Below are positions 33,350 to 35,520 of a stretch of 35,520 nucleotides of DNA, one piece after another. The DNA is taken from contig JABMNR010000054.1 of the NCBI GenBank assembly GCA_013203465.1, forward strand, positions 1-35,520. Reading direction: 5' to 3'. Both the position numbers and the translations under genes were made by a program. Numbering within the stretch: the stretch's first letter is position 1; each line of letters opens with the position of its first letter. The notes beneath the pieces are model-generated. The model was not told the DNA's origin and did not search any database. It worked only from the letters and a program-made list of their open reading frames with translations. Source of the DNA: Alphaproteobacteria bacterium (GTDB lineage Bacteria > Pseudomonadota > Alphaproteobacteria > Thalassobaculales > Thalassobaculaceae).

Positions 33350-34276
33350 ATGTGGGGCCGCAACGATCTCGCGCTCGGTCGGGATGCCTCCTCGCGCTTC
33401 TTGCCGGGATTGTTGGCGGTGATGGTGTTTCTGGCGGCACTGGCGGCGACAGGCGCGCTGTCGGCCCGCGGTTTCATCGCCTCCTGGGACGCCCGTCTGG
33501 ACGGCAGCGCCACGGTGCAGATTCCGCCGCCCTCAACGGGCACCGGCACCCGTGTCGAGCGGCGTGAGGCGGTCATGCGCCTGCTCCGCGTCACGCCTGG
33601 GGTGCAGCAGGCTCGACCCGTGCCGGAGAAGACGGTGGCCCGGCTGCTGGAGCCTTGGCTCGGGGCCGAGCTGGCCGGCGCTTTGCCGATGCCGACGCTG
33701 ATTGATCTGCGGTTGTCGGCCGATCAACCGGTCGATCTGACGCGGCTGGCCGAGCGGCTGGAGAACGCGGCGCCGGGAACGATGATTGATGACCATGCCC
33801 GCTGGCTGTCCGATGCTCGAACGCTCGCGCGCACCGTGACCGTGACTGCCGGCGTGGTGCTCGTTCTCGTGGTTCTGGCCGCCGTGCTGGCGGTGGTGTT
33901 CGCCGTGCGCACCGGCCTTGCCGTGCATCGGGAGGAAATCGAGATTCTGCATCTGATCGGGGCGCCCGATCGCTATATCGCGCGCCAGTTTCAACGCCAC
34001 GCCGGGCGGCTGGCCCTGGTTGGCGGGATCATCGGCGTTGTGCTCGCGTCCGGTACGCTGATGGGGCTGCGCTGGTGGTTAACCGGCACAGGCCCCGGCT
34101 CAGGCCCCGGTGCCGACGAGGTGTTTAGCCCGGCCGGGTTGACGGCCCTTGTCCAGGCGGCCGGATTCGGCTGGCTGGAATGGGCGGTGATCCTTCTTCT
34201 GCCGTTCACCGCCGCCCTTATCGCGACCGTGGCCGCGCGCACGTCGGTGCTGGCCGTGCTCGCCAGGATGCCCTAG
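33350..34276 (+). CDS. ftsX: cell division protein FtsX
   Basis: This is the four-helix membrane partner of FtsE. Hydrophobic segments are seen at about 18-40, 163-185, 218-240 and 270-300, with a long periplasmic loop between the first two (about 45-160), as in the family. The HREEIEILHLIGAPDRYIARQF region (split: HREEIEILHL, IGAPDRYIARQF) after helix 2 is the conserved cytoplasmic coupling segment that contacts FtsE. ATG 33350 has GGAGA upstream; GTG 33344 overlaps the ftsE stop and is an alternative. ydcF follows after 3 bases, so the three genes are one operon. Confidence 0.9.
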   Translation: MWGRNDLALGRDASSRFLPGLLAVMVFLAALAATGALSARGFIASWDARLDGSATVQIPPPSTGTGTRVERREAVMRLLRVTPGVQQARPVPEKTVARLLEPWLGAELAGALPMPTLIDLRLSADQPVDLTRLAERLENAAPGTMIDDHARWLSDARTLARTVTVTAGVVLVLVVLAAVLAVVFAVRTGLAVHREEIEILHLIGAPDRYIARQFQRHAGRLALVGGIIGVVLASGTLMGLRWWLTGTGPGSGPGADEVFSPAGLTALVQAAGFGWLEWAVILLLPFTAALIATVAARTSVLAVLARMP

Positions 34277-34279
34277 GCG

Positions 34280-34954
34280 GTGGCGCAACGATATCGGTTT
34301 CGGCGCCGGCCCCGGCGTTCCGGCCGCTGGGGTCTGGGGGTGTTGTTTGTCTTGGCGCTGATCGGCGTTGTCGTTTGGACGGCGGGATTGGCGCTGTACG
34401 TCGAGACGATTCCCCGCGTGGCGGCCCCACTCACGGTCGACGCGCCGGCGCGCCAGGCCGACGCCATCGTTGTGCTCACCGGCGGCAGCCGGCGGCTGGA
34501 CGTCGGCGCCATGCTGTTGCGCGACGCGTATGCGCCGGTGCTGTTCGTCAGCGGCGTCCATCATCGCGTGGGAAAATCCGGCATTCGCGAGCTGATCCCG
34601 TCGGGCGAGAACGGCGTCGACGATGCCCGCATGGCCTGCTGCGTGGTGCTGGGATACGGCGCGACCGACACCATCGGCAACGCTCGCGAGACCGCCGATT
34701 GGATGGCTCTCGGTGATCGCCGGTCGCTGATCTTGGTGACCAGCAACTACCACATGCCGCGTGCGCGGTTGGAGTTCGAGCATGCCTTGCCCGAACACGA
34801 CATTTTCGAGTACCCGGTGATCCCCGAGGACGTTCGGCTCGACGCGTGGTGGCGTTATCCCGGTACGTTTGGTTTACTCGCCGGAGAGTGGAGCAAATAC
34901 CTGTTCGCCCGCGCGCGGATTGGCCTATACGACCTTCTGGCGGGTCGGTCTTGA
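34280..34954 (+). CDS. YdcF/DUF218 family envelope protein
   Basis: This is a single-helix-anchored protein (about 18-40) with the DUF218 core: ADAIVVLTGGSRRLDVGAML (about 60-79), APVLFVSGVH (about 84-93) and a later ARETADWM and SLILVTSNYHMPRARL segment (about 148-164). Relatives (ElyC, SanA, YdcF) act in peptidoglycan or lipid-carrier metabolism. GTG 34280 is the only reasonable start. It belongs to the ftsE-ftsX-ydcF operon common in Alphaproteobacteria. Confidence 0.85.
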   Translation: MAQRYRFRRRPRRSGRWGLGVLFVLALIGVVVWTAGLALYVETIPRVAAPLTVDAPARQADAIVVLTGGSRRLDVGAMLLRDAYAPVLFVSGVHHRVGKSGIRELIPSGENGVDDARMACCVVLGYGATDTIGNARETADWMALGDRRSLILVTSNYHMPRARLEFEHALPEHDIFEYPVIPEDVRLDAWWRYPGTFGLLAGEWSKYLFARARIGLYDLLAGRS

Positions 34955-34960
34955 TCTGTG

Positions 34961-34989
34961 TTAAGCTGAACAAATCAAGAACGTAAACC
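34961..34989 (+). promoter_or_regulatory. SOS (LexA) box upstream of nrdJ
   Basis: GAAC (34968-34971) and GAAC (34979-34982) are separated by exactly seven bases (AAATCAA), so the minus strand reads GTTC-N7-GTTC. A weak promoter, TTAAGC (34961-34966), 17 bases, TAAACC (34984-34989), would place the box between -35 and -10. The box ends 40 bases before the nrdJ ATG. Confidence 0.65.
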
Positions 34990-35022
34990 CTTTCCGCCTC
35001 CGTACAGTTGGGCGAGGATGCG

Positions 35023-35520
35023 ATGAACCAACCCGCGACGATCAGCCAACAGATCTGGGACATGAAATACCGGCTGAAGCGAGGTGACGTGCCGGTCGAT
35101 CGTACGGTTCAGGATACTTTTCGCCGGGTGGCGACCGCCTTGGCCGAGGCCGAGGCGCCGACCGAACGCGCGCGTTGGGCCGGCCGGTTCGAGGAGGCGC
35201 TGACCGGTCATCGGTTCCTGCCCGCCGGCCGCATCCTCGCGGGGGCCGGGACCGGGCGCTCGGTCACCTTGTTCAACTGTTTCGTCATGGGAACGATCCC
35301 GGATTCCATGGCCGGGATCTTCGACGCCTTGAAGGAAGCCGCCCTGACCATGCAGCAGGGCGGCGGCATCGGCTACGATTTCTCGACCATCCGGCCGAAG
35401 GGTGCCGAGGTGAAGGGGGTTGGCGCCGACGCGTCCGGGCCGCTGTCCTTCATGGACGTCTGGGATGCCATGTGCCGCACCATCATGAGCGCCGGCTCCC
35501 GGCGTGGGGCGATGATGGCG
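35023..35520 (+). CDS. nrdJ: adenosylcobalamin-dependent ribonucleotide reductase, class II (5' part)
   Basis: This enzyme reduces ribonucleotides to deoxyribonucleotides with adenosylcobalamin as radical source, so it needs no oxygen and no second subunit. Only the first 166 residues are inside the window; the frame is open to the last base. Marks are RFLPAGRILAGAGTG (about 66-80), LFNCFVMG (with the redox-active Cys of the active-site pair), TMQQGGGIGYDFSTIRPKGA and GPLSFMDVWDAMCRTI. ATG 35023 follows GAGG. The SOS box upstream suggests induction by DNA damage, and the PduO-type adenosyltransferase at 19301 can supply the cofactor. Confidence 0.92.
   Translation, partial: MNQPATISQQIWDMKYRLKRGDVPVDRTVQDTFRRVATALAEAEAPTERARWAGRFEEALTGHRFLPAGRILAGAGTGRSVTLFNCFVMGTIPDSMAGIFDALKEAALTMQQGGGIGYDFSTIRPKGAEVKGVGADASGPLSFMDVWDAMCRTIMSAGSRRGAMMA

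Overview
The window comes from an alphaproteobacterial chromosome, most likely of the Rhodospirillales or a relative. The evidence is high GC in the core, the conserved order tlpA / argH-lptM-lysA-TIGR02302 / zinc-ribbon protein / ftsE-ftsX-ydcF, an etfB-etfA-hbd block beside a PduO-type cobalamin adenosyltransferase, a class II (B12-dependent) ribonucleotide reductase, and GTTC-N7-GTTC SOS boxes of the alphaproteobacterial LexA type. No species can be named from the sequence alone.

Region 1 (1 to about 8914) is accessory DNA ending at the 3' end of a tRNA-Leu(CAA) gene. Its left third (1-1750) is clearly AT-richer. It holds an N-terminally shortened M48-type membrane peptidase, two small unknown genes and an inverted-repeat remnant that may be an insertion-sequence end. 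The GC-rich part (1753-6908) is a tight run of six genes: two unrecognised envelope proteins, a VirD4/TraG-like coupling ATPase and three small proteins. No relaxase or type IV channel gene is in view. Next is a two-gene operon (7041-9099) of a small protein and a large serine recombinase, preceded by an exact SOS box, so excision is probably linked to DNA damage. The recombinase frame runs through the antisense of the tRNA and into host DNA. The left end of the element is not visible.

Region 2 (8915-16433) is core chromosome: tRNA-Leu, a peroxiredoxin-like/prolyl-4-hydroxylase-like fusion, a YqaA-type membrane protein, dsbB, coq7, an HNH nuclease, a carboxylesterase, gluQ, a DUF4743/Nudix protein, an ACT-domain protein with its own promoter and a leader hairpin, and a C-terminal J-domain protein.

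Region 3 (16434-22618) is metabolically coherent: (2S)-methylsuccinyl-CoA dehydrogenase (ethylmalonyl-CoA pathway), a HIG1-like membrane protein, cobalamin adenosyltransferase, both ETF subunits (electron acceptor for acyl-CoA dehydrogenases) and 3-hydroxybutyryl-CoA dehydrogenase. Between mcd and the HIG1-like gene are two tiny AT-richer membrane-protein genes. The first has an in-frame TGA.

Region 4 (22661-25344) holds a PAS_5-type protein, a methyltransferase, a small unknown gene behind an AT-only palindrome, two strong stem-loops and a TAXI-family TRAP binding protein. Region 5 (25349-35520) is the conserved tlpA/argH to ftsEX/ydcF block and the start of nrdJ, which is cut by the window end. 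A second exact SOS box lies just upstream of nrdJ.
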